NCBI GenBank assembly: GCA_963728355.1
Contig: CAVSJQ010000013.1
Span: 112,646-176,645 of the forward strand
Origin: Sva-07 sp963728355
GTDB lineage: Bacteria; Actinomycetota; Acidimicrobiia; Acidimicrobiales; Ilumatobacteraceae
Direction: 5' to 3'
Length of the DNA: 64,000 nucleotides
Both the position numbers and the translations under genes were made by a program. Shown piece after piece: positions 37,650 to 47,168 of the stretch. The notes beneath the pieces are model-generated. The model saw only the letters and a program-made list of their open reading frames with translations. It did not search any database and was not told the DNA's origin. The first letter of the stretch is position 1. Each line of letters opens with the position of its first letter.

Positions 37650-37834
37650 CAGCGCGCAGCCAGCCGCGCCAACCCCCGTTCCCGTGCAATTCTCGGTGGC
37701 CCGTCCCACCCGAATCCGCACACAAACGTCCGAAGCCCGCACGCGGCTGATGGTTTGGGCGGCTCGAGTGGCGGAACAACTACAGTCGAAGGCGGACAGC
37801 GACGTTCCCCCCAGCCTGAGGAGGCATCACAGAC

Positions 37835-38845
37835 ATGACGGTCAGAGTCGGCATCAACGGTTTCGGACGTATCGGGCGCAACTTCTTCCGCGCCGCCAAG
37901 GCGAGCGGCGCCGACATCGACTTCGTGGCGGTGAACGACCTCGGCTCGATCGAGACGATGGCCCACCTCCTGCGGTACGACTCGGTGCTGGGACGCTTCC
38001 CCGAGAAGGTCACCACCACCAAGTCCAGCATCAAGGTCGGCGGCGACACGCTCAAGGTGCTCAGCGAGCGCAACCCGGCTGACCTGCCCTGGGGCGACCT
38101 CGGCGTCGACGTCGTGGTCGAGTCGACCGGCTTCTTCAACAGCCGCGAGGCGGCGAGCGCGCATCTCGACGGCGGCGCCCCGCTCGTCATCGTCTCGGCC
38201 CCCGCATCGAACGCCGACGCCACGTTCGTCTACGGCGTCAATCACAAGGATTTCCGGTTCGCGCAGCACAAGGTCATCTCGAACGCCAGCTGCACCACCA
38301 ACTGTTTCGTCCCGATGGTCAAGGTGCTCGACGACGCCTTCGGTGTCGAGCAGGGTCTCATGACCACCGTGCACTCCTACACCGGTGACCAGAACCTGGT
38401 CGACGGCCCGCACAAGGACCTGCGCCGGGCCCGTGCCGCAGCGATCAACATCGTGCCCACGTCCACGGGCGCAGCTCGTGCCACCTCGCTCGTGATGGAG
38501 TCGATGAAGGGCAAGCTCGACGGCACCGCGCTTCGTGTGCCGACGCCGACCGGCTCGCTCACCGACTTCACGGCGACGTTGAAGAAGGCTGCCAGCGTCG
38601 AGGAGATCAACTCGGCGTTCGAGGCCGCGAGCAAGAAGGCGCTGAAGGGCGTCCTGAAGTACACCGAGGATCCGATCGTGTCGAGCGACATCGTGACCGA
38701 TCCGCACTCGTGCGTCTTCGACGCCGGCCTCACGATGAGCATGGGCAAGCTGGTGAAGATCAACGGCTGGTACGACAACGAATGGGGCTACTCGAATCGC
38801 CTCGTCGACCTCACCGTGTTCACCGGCTCCAAGGTGAAGCGCTGA
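37835..38845 (+). CDS. gap: Glyceraldehyde-3-phosphate dehydrogenase (type I)
   Basis: This glycolytic enzyme makes 1,3-bisphosphoglycerate from glyceraldehyde 3-phosphate with NAD+. The 336-residue protein has the Rossmann start GINGFGRIGRN, catalytic Cys153 in SNASCTTNC, the partner His in TVHSYTGDQ, and WYDNEWGYSNR near the C-terminus. ATG 37835 is preceded by GAGGAGG. A 5' leader of about 50 nt from a TACAGT box (37781-37786) is possible. It heads the gap-pgk-tpiA operon (13-bp gap to pgk). Confidence 0.97.
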   Translation: MTVRVGINGFGRIGRNFFRAAKASGADIDFVAVNDLGSIETMAHLLRYDSVLGRFPEKVTTTKSSIKVGGDTLKVLSERNPADLPWGDLGVDVVVESTGFFNSREAASAHLDGGAPLVIVSAPASNADATFVYGVNHKDFRFAQHKVISNASCTTNCFVPMVKVLDDAFGVEQGLMTTVHSYTGDQNLVDGPHKDLRRARAAAINIVPTSTGAARATSLVMESMKGKLDGTALRVPTPTGSLTDFTATLKKAASVEEINSAFEAASKKALKGVLKYTEDPIVSSDIVTDPHSCVFDAGLTMSMGKLVKINGWYDNEWGYSNRLVDLTVFTGSKVKR

Positions 38846-38858
38846 GGTCGCAGCGGCG

Positions 38859-39986
38859 ATGAGCGAGATCCCCGTCCTCGAGGACCTGGAGCAGCAGCTC
38901 GGCGATCTGTCGGGCAAGCGGATCCTGGTCCGCACCGACTTCAACGTCCCCATCGACGACGGCACGATCACCGATGACTTCCGCATCCGCGCCGCCCTGC
39001 CCACGATTGAGTGGCTCACCGAACGCGGAGCGGACGTCGTCACCGCCAGCCACCTCGGTCGCCCGAAGGGCGAACCGGATCCGAACTACTCGATGGATCC
39101 GGTCCGGGCACGGCTCGCCGAGCTGGCACCCGATGTGGAGTTGCTCGAGAACCTCCGGTTCGACCCGGGCGAGACGGCGAACGATCCCGATTTCGTGGCG
39201 AAGCTCGTCGAGGGCATCGACGGCTACGTCAACGATGCGTTCGGCGCATCACACCGCGCCCACGCCTCGATCGTCGGCCCACCGCAGTTCGTGCCGTCGG
39301 CGATGGGGCGACTGCTGCAGAAGGAGGTCGAGGTCCTGCTCGGGCTGCGCAACAAGCCGAAGCACCCGTTCGTCGCCGTGCTCGGCGGCGCCAAGATCTC
39401 CGACAAGCTCGGCGTGGTCGAGGCCCTGCTCGAGGTGGTCGATTCGCTCGTGATCGGCGGAGCGATGTGCTTCACGTTCTTCGCCGCCCAGGGAAAGCCG
39501 ATCGGTGACTCGCTGTTCGAGCCCGACCAGGTCGACACCTGCAGACGTCTGCTCGACGACGCCGGCGCCAAGGGCAAGACGATCCACCTGCCCGAGGACA
39601 TCACCGGCACCACCGCCGACGGCGAGTACGCCACGTTCGGCACGCGCCTGCCCGACGGCGCCAAGGGATTCGACATCGGTCCGGGCTCCGCCGCCGCCTT
39701 CAGCGACGTCATCATGGACGCCCGCATGGTGTTCTGGAACGGTCCGATGGGCATGTTCGAGGACGAGCGGTTCGAGTCCGGCACGCGCACCGTCGCCCAG
39801 GCGATGGCCGACACGAAGGCCTTCACCGTCGTCGGTGGCGGTGACTCCGCAGCGGCGCTCGCCCAGTTCGGCCTCGACGACGAGGTCGACCACGTCTCCA
39901 CCGGTGGTGGCGCCAGCCTCGAGCTTCTCGAGAACGGCGACCTGCCCGGCCTTGAAGCGCTTCGCAACGGCATGAAGGGATCCTGA
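38859..39986 (+). CDS. pgk: Phosphoglycerate kinase
   Basis: PGK transfers phosphate from 1,3-bisphosphoglycerate to ADP in glycolysis. At 375 residues it is slightly shorter than the usual 390-400. Seen: RILVRTDFNVP near residue 20, SHLGRPKG, the YVNDAFGASHRAHAS loop, VLGGAKISDKLGV, FWNGPMGMFE and the nucleotide-binding GGGDSAAA. It lies 13 bp after gap and its stop overlaps the tpiA start (TGATG). Confidence 0.96.
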   Translation: MSEIPVLEDLEQQLGDLSGKRILVRTDFNVPIDDGTITDDFRIRAALPTIEWLTERGADVVTASHLGRPKGEPDPNYSMDPVRARLAELAPDVELLENLRFDPGETANDPDFVAKLVEGIDGYVNDAFGASHRAHASIVGPPQFVPSAMGRLLQKEVEVLLGLRNKPKHPFVAVLGGAKISDKLGVVEALLEVVDSLVIGGAMCFTFFAAQGKPIGDSLFEPDQVDTCRRLLDDAGAKGKTIHLPEDITGTTADGEYATFGTRLPDGAKGFDIGPGSAAAFSDVIMDARMVFWNGPMGMFEDERFESGTRTVAQAMADTKAFTVVGGGDSAAALAQFGLDDEVDHVSTGGGASLELLENGDLPGLEALRNGMKGS

Positions 39987-40756
39987 TGGCCCGTCGACCA
40001 CTCATCTCCGGGAACTGGAAGATGAACCTCAACCACTTCGAGGCGATCCAGACCGTCCAGAAGCTCCACTACCTCGTCCCGAAGGAGACGCTCGAGGAGG
40101 TCGACGTCAGCATCCATCCGCCGTTCACCGACATCCGCAGCATCCAGACGGTGATCGAGACCGAGGACTTCGATTTCCACCTCGGCGCCCAGCACTGCCA
40201 CTGGGAGGACACCGGTGCGTTCACCGGCGAGGTGTCGCCGGCGTTTCTCGAGAAGCTCAACGTCGTGTACGTGATCGTCGGTCACTCCGAGCGCCGTGAG
40301 ATCTTCGGCGAGACCGACGAGATGGTCAACAAGAAGGTGGCCGCCATCCAGGCTCACCACATGACGCCGATCATGTGCTGCGGCGAGACATTGGAGGAGC
40401 GCGAGGCGGGGGAGACCGAGTCGAAGGTGCTCGGCCAGATCGAGGCGGGGCTGCGGGGGCGAACGAACGAACAGATCGCGTCGCTCGTGATCGCGTACGA
40501 GCCGATCTGGGCGATCGGGACCGGCAAGACGGCGACGGCCGACGACGCCCAAGCCGTGTGCGCTGCCATCCGCGCGAAGCTGCGCGGTTTGACCGACGAC
40601 GCGACGGCGGACGCGGTCCGCATCCAGTACGGCGGATCGGTCAAGGGCGCCAACGCCACCGAGCTGATGGCGCAACCCGACATCGACGGTGCGCTGGTCG
40701 GCGGCGCCAGCCTCGACCCCGACGAGTTCGCCAAGATCGTCCAGTTCGGCTCCTGA
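39986..40756 (+). CDS. tpiA: Triose-phosphate isomerase
   Basis: TIM interconverts dihydroxyacetone phosphate and glyceraldehyde 3-phosphate. The 256-residue TIM barrel has GNWKMN at the N-terminus, catalytic His100 in IVGHSERRE, catalytic Glu172 in AYEPIWAIGTG, and the phosphate-binding YGGSVKGAN. ATG 39986 overlaps the pgk stop by one base, implying translational coupling. In relatives secG follows; here two ABC transporter operons intervene. Confidence 0.97.
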   Translation: MARRPLISGNWKMNLNHFEAIQTVQKLHYLVPKETLEEVDVSIHPPFTDIRSIQTVIETEDFDFHLGAQHCHWEDTGAFTGEVSPAFLEKLNVVYVIVGHSERREIFGETDEMVNKKVAAIQAHHMTPIMCCGETLEEREAGETESKVLGQIEAGLRGRTNEQIASLVIAYEPIWAIGTGKTATADDAQAVCAAIRAKLRGLTDDATADAVRIQYGGSVKGANATELMAQPDIDGALVGGASLDPDEFAKIVQFGS

Positions 40757-40789
40757 ACTGTCACGTTTGGCCCGGCACGGTGTGACAGT
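40757..40789 (+). terminator. Hairpin directly after tpiA, possible terminator
   Basis: The arms ACTGTCAC and GTGACAGT (8 bp, perfect) surround a 17-nt loop, starting at the base after the tpiA stop. There is no U tract, so it could also be an operator or mRNA-stabilising hairpin. Confidence 0.4.
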
Positions 40790-40909
40790 GCGGGGCGGGT
40801 GGTGATCGGCGGTGCGGGCCCCGAGCTGCCGATCGGCCATGGTGGCTGACATGTTGCGGACGGGTTCACGCGACCGAAACGCGATGTGCTATCACGCGTC
40901 GACGAGCAC

Positions 40910-41049
40910 TGCTATGGTCCCCTCAACGCTGATCCAGGGGGAGGGGGGGTCAGCGGTTCACCTTCTCGGCCCCGCACGGGTTTCTGCCAGACGGCTCCGG
41001 GATTACCCATACCCTCCTCGCACGAAACCCAAACCAGGAGGACAACTAC
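40910..41049 (+). promoter_or_regulatory. Extended -10 promoter and structured leader of binding-protein gene 1
   Basis: The extended -10 TGCTATGGT is at 40910-40918. About 10 nt later a hairpin starts: arms GCTGATCC (40928-40935) and GGGTCAGC (40947-40954), loop AGGGGGAGGGG. Further on, CCTCCT (41013-41018) can pair perfectly with the ribosome site AGGAGG (41036-41041), 8 nt before the GTG. The loop could alternatively pair with CCCTCCTC (41012-41019) over 8 bp with one G-U. The same design precedes the second transporter. This is a candidate cis-regulatory RNA; no known riboswitch class is recognised. Confidence 0.6.
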
Positions 41050-42816
41050 GTGAACACCTCACGACGAGGCCGCAAATTCCTTGCGCTCGCCGCCGCCTCC
41101 GCTGTGATCCTCGCTGCCTGTGGCAGCGACGACGACAGCGGGTCCAGCGACACGACGAGTAGCGAGACGACCGAGGCCGAAACCGAAGGAACCGAAGCTC
41201 CCGACACCACCGAGGGCGAAGCCACCGAGACGACGGACGGAGGCGAGGAGGCTTCCGGGGAGGCGGTCTTCCGCATCACCTACGAACTGTCCGACGACGC
41301 CGTGTGGAACGACGGCACACCGATCACGGTGGCCGACTTCCAGTGCGGCATGGACGCGGCACTCAACACGCCCGGTTCGCTCTCGACGGCTGGATACGAC
41401 TCGATCACCTCGATCAGCGAAGGCGACTCGCCCAAGCAGATCGTCGTGGAGATGGACACGGTGTACGCGCCGTACAAGACGCTCTGGGACGCCGAACTGC
41501 TGAAGGCCGACGAGATCGAGGACTGCAACGACGTCACCGACGACTTCGCCGAAGGCGTCAAGTTCTCGGGTCGCGAGTGGATCCAGGAGAGCTGGAGCCC
41601 CGAGCAGATCGTCTGGGTGCCGAACCCCGGATACACCGGTTCGAAGGTCCCGAAGGCCGAGCGCATGGTGATCGTGCCCGCCGAGGACGGAGCCACGCTG
41701 CTCAAGTCGGGCGATGTGGACTTCATCTTCCCGCAGGCGTACACCGGCATCGACGATGACCTCAACGACCCGAACATCGAGTACGACTCGGCGCTCGGTA
41801 CCGCATACGAGGCCTTCTACTTCATGCAGGTCGACGACGATCGTGCCGGTCCGTTCGCGGACGACGACTTCCGTCAGGCCTTCTCGAAGTCGATCGACAT
41901 GGACGGCGTCTACGACCAGATCTATGCGCCGCTGGCGCAGGGTGCACCGCTGCTGACCTGTGGGCCGATCGCCCCGGGCCCGTACTGCGATCCGACCACG
42001 TTCGAGGGCACCTACGACCCCGACGGCGCAACGCAGATCCTGACCGACGCAGGCTGGACGCTCAACGGCGACGGACTGTGGGAGAGCCCCGATGGTGAAG
42101 TGCCGGAAATCCGCTTCATGGTCAGCTCGCCGAACCCTCGTCGTGAGAGCACGCAGGCCTACCTGATCCCGCTCCTGCGGGAAGCCGGCTTCAACGTCCT
42201 CGCCGACAACTGCGAAGCGGTCCCGTGCGTGTTCCAGACCCGTCTGCCGGGCCTGGACTACGACATGACGATGTACATCAGCACCGTGTCGCCTGACCCC
42301 ACCTATCTCAAGGACAGCTTCACGTGTGCAGCCATCCCGACCGAGGAGAACGGCTTCCAGGGCCAGGGTCAGCAGGGTTGGTGCAACGAGGAGGCGTCTG
42401 CGCTCATCGAGCAGTCCGACGTCACCATCGACGAGGAGGAGCGAGCCGCGCTGGTCAAGGAGGCCATTCAGTACATGCGCGACGACGCCGTCCTCTTGCC
42501 GCTGCTGCAGTTCCCGCTCGTCGGTGCCTACCGCACCGACAAGATCGCCAACACGCAGGCAGAGCTCGGTAACTACCGGGCGGTCAACGACTGGTGGCAG
42601 TGGGAAGACGTCGACGGAGACGGCCAGCTCGTCTTCGGCGCCGAGCAGTTCCCGGACCCGTCCTGCCCGAACCCGATCAACGAGTGCGCCAACTCGTCGT
42701 GGTACGTGTGGACCGTGTCCTTCGCAGCGCTTCCTGCCCCGTTCGACGCAACCTCGTCGAACACCTTCGAGATCACCGAGATGCTGGCCAGCGAGCCAGT
42801 CGTCGAGGAGCTCTGA
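41050..42816 (+). CDS. Oligopeptide-type ABC transporter substrate-binding lipoprotein (SBP_bac_5), operon 1
   Basis: 588 residues. A signal peptide of the lipoprotein type ends in the lipobox VILAAC, with lipidated Cys24, after RR at 5-6. Residues about 25-72 form an acidic Ser/Thr/Glu linker. The rest is a family 5 extracellular solute-binding fold (ITYELSDDAVWNDGTPITVADF, and late in the protein DYDMTMYISTVSPDPTYLKD). It binds peptides or related solutes outside the membrane and feeds the permeases downstream. The GTG start at 41050 has AGGAGG 8 nt before it. Paralogue of the gene at 47169; the N-terminal signal sequences match almost residue by residue. Confidence 0.92.
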   Translation: MNTSRRGRKFLALAAASAVILAACGSDDDSGSSDTTSSETTEAETEGTEAPDTTEGEATETTDGGEEASGEAVFRITYELSDDAVWNDGTPITVADFQCGMDAALNTPGSLSTAGYDSITSISEGDSPKQIVVEMDTVYAPYKTLWDAELLKADEIEDCNDVTDDFAEGVKFSGREWIQESWSPEQIVWVPNPGYTGSKVPKAERMVIVPAEDGATLLKSGDVDFIFPQAYTGIDDDLNDPNIEYDSALGTAYEAFYFMQVDDDRAGPFADDDFRQAFSKSIDMDGVYDQIYAPLAQGAPLLTCGPIAPGPYCDPTTFEGTYDPDGATQILTDAGWTLNGDGLWESPDGEVPEIRFMVSSPNPRRESTQAYLIPLLREAGFNVLADNCEAVPCVFQTRLPGLDYDMTMYISTVSPDPTYLKDSFTCAAIPTEENGFQGQGQQGWCNEEASALIEQSDVTIDEEERAALVKEAIQYMRDDAVLLPLLQFPLVGAYRTDKIANTQAELGNYRAVNDWWQWEDVDGDGQLVFGAEQFPDPSCPNPINECANSSWYVWTVSFAALPAPFDATSSNTFEITEMLASEPVVEEL

Positions 42817-42838
42817 GCAAGGTTCCCTGACGTGATCT

Positions 42839-42871
42839 GAGCAGGGGCCGGAGAGTCTCCGGCCCCTGCTC
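42839..42871 (+). terminator. Perfect 15-bp hairpin between binding-protein gene 1 and its permease
   Basis: The arms GAGCAGGGGCCGGAG and CTCCGGCCCCTGCTC surround the loop AGT. There is no U tract. In an operon such a hairpin often protects the binding-protein mRNA end and lowers downstream expression. Confidence 0.75.
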
Positions 42872-42922
42872 TCCACTCACGTTGCGGATCTCCCGACGCA
42901 TCTCGCTCACCCAGTAGTTCTC

Positions 42923-43894
42923 ATGTTTCGCTTCATCGTCCGACGACTGCTCTGGTTCGTTCCGACCGTGCTGTTCGTGACGTTCCTGGTGTACATCGCC
43001 GTCCGTATCGGATGGGATCCCGTCCAGAGCTACGTCCGAGCGAACCCACGGGCGTCCGACGAACAGATCCAGCAGTACCGTGAGGTCAACGGCCTGTACG
43101 AGGGCTTCGGCGGCTACATCCGCGGGTACTTCGAATGGCTCTGGGCGTTCGTCCGGGGCCCGGACAACTGGCCCGGCAGCATCAAGGGCGGAGGCGAGGT
43201 GTACCCCTCGCTGCGCTACTCGTTCTTCAACACCCTGCGGCTGGCCGGCACGGCGGCCGTTCTCGGTATCGGGATCGGACTGTTCTTCGGGATCGTGGCC
43301 GGCAAGCGGCCCGGCACCTGGATCGACAGTCTCGTCAACTCGATTGCCTTCTTCGTCGGCTCGATCCCGCCCTTCGTGTCGGCCGTCATCCTGCAGCTCG
43401 CCTTCGCCGTGCAGCTCGGCTGGCTCCCGGCGGCCGGTGTTTACCCACCGGGCCACAGCGGCTTCGACCCCATCTTGATGGGCAAGTACATGATCCTGCC
43501 GGTCATCGTCGTGGCGATCCAGACCATCGGCAACTACACCCGCTACATGAGGGCCTCACTGCTCGACGTGTCGTCGGCGGACTTTCTCCGCACGGCACGT
43601 GCCAAGGGTCTCAGCGAGCGCCAGGTGTTGCGTCGCCACACGATCCGCAACTCGCTGATCCCGATCGCCACCGTCGTGGCCATCGACATCGGCGCCCTGA
43701 TCGGCGGCCTGATCATCACCGAGAACATCTTCAACTATCCCGGCATGGGCGTGTTCTTCATCAATGCCGCCAACGACGGCGACTTCCCCCGGTTGATGCC
43801 CTTCCTCGTCATCATCACGATGTCGGTGCTCGTGTTCAACCTCCTGGCCGACATCTCGTACGCCTACCTCGATCCGAGGATCCATCTTGACTAG
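42923..43894 (+). CDS. ABC transporter permease (OppB/DppB type), operon 1
   Basis: 323 residues, six membrane helices of the binding-protein-dependent transport family. The first helix is near 10-30, a periplasmic loop follows, and the cytosolic EAA loop reads RTARAKGLSERQVLRRHTIR, then NSLIPIATVVAIDIG. ATG 42923; its stop overlaps the next permease by 8 bp. It works with the OppC-type partner and the two ATPases. Confidence 0.92.
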   Translation: MFRFIVRRLLWFVPTVLFVTFLVYIAVRIGWDPVQSYVRANPRASDEQIQQYREVNGLYEGFGGYIRGYFEWLWAFVRGPDNWPGSIKGGGEVYPSLRYSFFNTLRLAGTAAVLGIGIGLFFGIVAGKRPGTWIDSLVNSIAFFVGSIPPFVSAVILQLAFAVQLGWLPAAGVYPPGHSGFDPILMGKYMILPVIVVAIQTIGNYTRYMRASLLDVSSADFLRTARAKGLSERQVLRRHTIRNSLIPIATVVAIDIGALIGGLIITENIFNYPGMGVFFINAANDGDFPRLMPFLVIITMSVLVFNLLADISYAYLDPRIHLD

Positions 43895-44884
43895 TTACCA
43901 GCCAGTCCACGAGAGCAGCGAGTTCGAGTCGTTCGACGAGCTGTACGAGGTCTCCGACCAGGAGGGCCTCGACATCAAGACCCTCACGCCGCGTCAGCTG
44001 GCCTGGCATCGGTTCCGCCGTCACAAGGCCGCCATGGCCTCGGCTGTCATCTTCGGGTTCCTCACGGTGCTCGCGGTGTTTGCGCCGGTGTTCGCCCGCT
44101 ACGGGGTCAACGAACCGGTCTTCCCGATCTCGGAGGGACCGAACCAGTTCCTCGAGCCGCAGTCGGTCGCATGGTTCGGCACCGACGACATCGGTCGCGA
44201 CATCTACTCGCGACTGCTGTACGGGATCCGGACGTCGATCTTCATCGGCGTGGCCACCGGACTCATCGCGACGGTGATCGGCACCACGGTCGGCTCGATC
44301 GCTGGAATGCGTGGCGGAAAACTCGACGACGGGATGATGCGTGGCACCGACGTGTTCCTCGCCTTCCCGTTCCTCGTTGCCATCATCGTCGTGCGCGAGT
44401 TCATCGGCGGGTTGAGCTTCCTCGAGCCGCTCATCGGCGACAAGACCTCGATCAGGTTCATCATCGTGCTGTTGTCGTTCTTCGCCTGGATGGGCGTGGC
44501 GCGGCTCGTGCGCGGCCAGGTGCTGTCGCTCAAGGAACGCGAGTTCATCGAAGCCTCACGGGCGGTGGGCGCGTCCGAGCGGCGGATCATCTTGTCGCAC
44601 CTGGTCCCGAACTCGATCGGCCCCATCCTGGTCGCCCTGACCATCACCATGATCGGAGCGATCGTCGCCGAATCGACGTTGGCCTTCTTCGGGTTCGGTC
44701 CGCAACCCGGTGCCGACGGAACGTCGCTGGGCAACCTCGTGCTGTTGTCGCGAGCCGGTGCGACGCAGGGCAACTGGTGGTTGGTGGTGTTCCCGTGCGG
44801 GGCGCTCGTGCTGCTCGCCGTGTGCATCAACTTCATCGGAGACGGCCTCCGCGACGCATTCGACCCGAAGATGGACCACGGCCG

Positions 44885-44888
<4 letters not shown>
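43887..44888 (+). CDS. ABC transporter permease (OppC/DppC type), operon 1
   Basis: 333 residues. A cytosolic N-terminal tail (about 1-45) is followed by six helices. FGTDDIGRDIYSRLLYGIR is the OppC hallmark, and the EAA loop reads EFIEASRAVGASERRIILSH. The start is TTG 43887, with GAGGATC upstream, overlapping the previous gene by 8 bp. The stop overlaps the ATPase start (ATGA). Confidence 0.92.
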
Positions 44889-45867
<979 letters not shown>

Positions 45868-45871
<4 letters not shown>

Positions 45872-46905
45872 GCGGTGCGCCAGGTCCCGAGGTGCCGCTG
45901 ATCTCGGTCACCGATCTCACGAAGACGTTCGAGGTCAAGACGTCGAAGGGATTGCGATCGGTCAAGTTGCCCGTGCAGGCGGTGTCGAGCGTGTCGTTCG
46001 ACGTGATGGCAGGTGAGACGTTTGGCCTCGTCGGCGAGAGCGGAAGCGGCAAGACCACCGTCGGACGTTGCCTGCTGCGGCTGATCGAACCGACGGCCGG
46101 TTCAGTCCAGTACAAGGGCAACGACATCATCGGATACGGACGCAAGGAGATGCGCCTGTTGCGTCGCCAGTTGCAGATCGTGTTCCAGGATCCCCAGGCG
46201 TCGCTCGATCCGAGGTTGACCGTCGGTTCGGCGATCTCCGAGCCGTTGCGCATCCAGGATGTGGACGGCGACCACCGCGCGCGCGTGGCCGAATTGCTCG
46301 AACTGGTCGGTCTGTCGCCCGACCACGCGGGCCGCTTCCCCCACGAGTTCTCCGGTGGGCAGCGTCAGCGCATCGGCATCGCCCGAGCGCTTGCACTCGA
46401 CCCCGAGTTCGTCGTGCTCGACGAGCCCGTTTCGGCCCTCGACGTCAGCATCCAGGCCGGCGTCGTCAACCTGTTGCAGGATCTCCAGGAACGGCTCGGA
46501 TTGAGCTATCTGTTCATCGCCCACGACCTCTCGGTGGTGCGCCACATCAGCAAGCGCGTCGCCGTGATGTATCTCGGCAAGATCGTCGAGGTCGCCGAGG
46601 CCGACGATCTCTACGATCGGCCGTCGCATCCCTATACCCAGGCGTTGCTGTCGGCGGTGCCCGAGGCGAACCCCGCAACCGAGCGGACGCGTCAGCGGAT
46701 CATGCTCGAAGGCGATGTGCCGTCGCCCATCGACCCGCCCAGCGGGTGTCGCTTCCGAACCCGCTGTCCGAAGGCGCAGGATGTGTGCGCAGACGAAGAA
46801 CCGGCGCTGATCGACCGTGGTGGCGGCCATCCGGTGGCGTGTCATTTTCCGGACCAGGTGGCCGTCCGGATGGCCCCAGGCGAGAGCTTCGAAACCTCGG
46901 TCTGA
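45868..46905 (+). CDS. ABC transporter ATPase (OppF/DppF type), operon 1
   Basis: 345 residues. Walker A GESGSGKTT, Q-loop FQDPQASLDP, signature FSGGQRQRIGIARALA, Walker B FVVLDEPVSALD, H-loop IAHDLSV, and the C-terminal CRFRTRCPKAQDVC motif. ATG 45868 overlaps the OppD-like stop (ATGA). Last gene of operon 1. Confidence 0.93.
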
Positions 46906-47017
46906 CCGGCCGTCGGAGCGGCGTCGTGACCGGCATGCTAGGCGGCCGCGAGAACTGGCGGAACAGCTGACATTTTTGCATGCGGCGGAGTGCTGACTGC
47001 CGCTGGGCGACGACCAT

Positions 47018-47168
47018 TGCTATCGTCAAGCACGCTTCTTCCACCAGGGAGGGGGAAGAAGCCTGTTTGTTGTGGTCGAACGCTGCCAGGGAGAAGTCCT
47101 GGGACAGGCGGTTCCTGCGGCACCACACACCCTCCCGTTTCCAATACCCCATCCAGGAGGACACATAC
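47018..47168 (+). promoter_or_regulatory. Extended -10 promoter and structured leader of binding-protein gene 2
   Basis: The extended -10 TGCTATCGT is at 47018-47026. A hairpin follows 8 nt later, with perfect arms GCTTCTTCC (47034-47042) and GGAAGAAGC (47054-47062) and the 11-nt loop ACCAGGGAGGG. CCTCC (47131-47135) can pair with GGAGG (47156-47160) of the ribosome site, 8 nt before the GTG. The loop GGGAGGG can instead pair perfectly with CCCTCCC (47130-47136). Arm sequences differ from leader 1 while pairing and loop length are kept. Confidence 0.62.

Noticed and set aside
37781..37834. TACAGT box and C-rich stretch before gap as a third copy of the loop/anti-SD leader
   Set aside because: A CCCCCC run and GGAGG are present, but there is no 11-nt GGGAGGG loop hairpin and the spacing differs, so it is not counted in the leader family.
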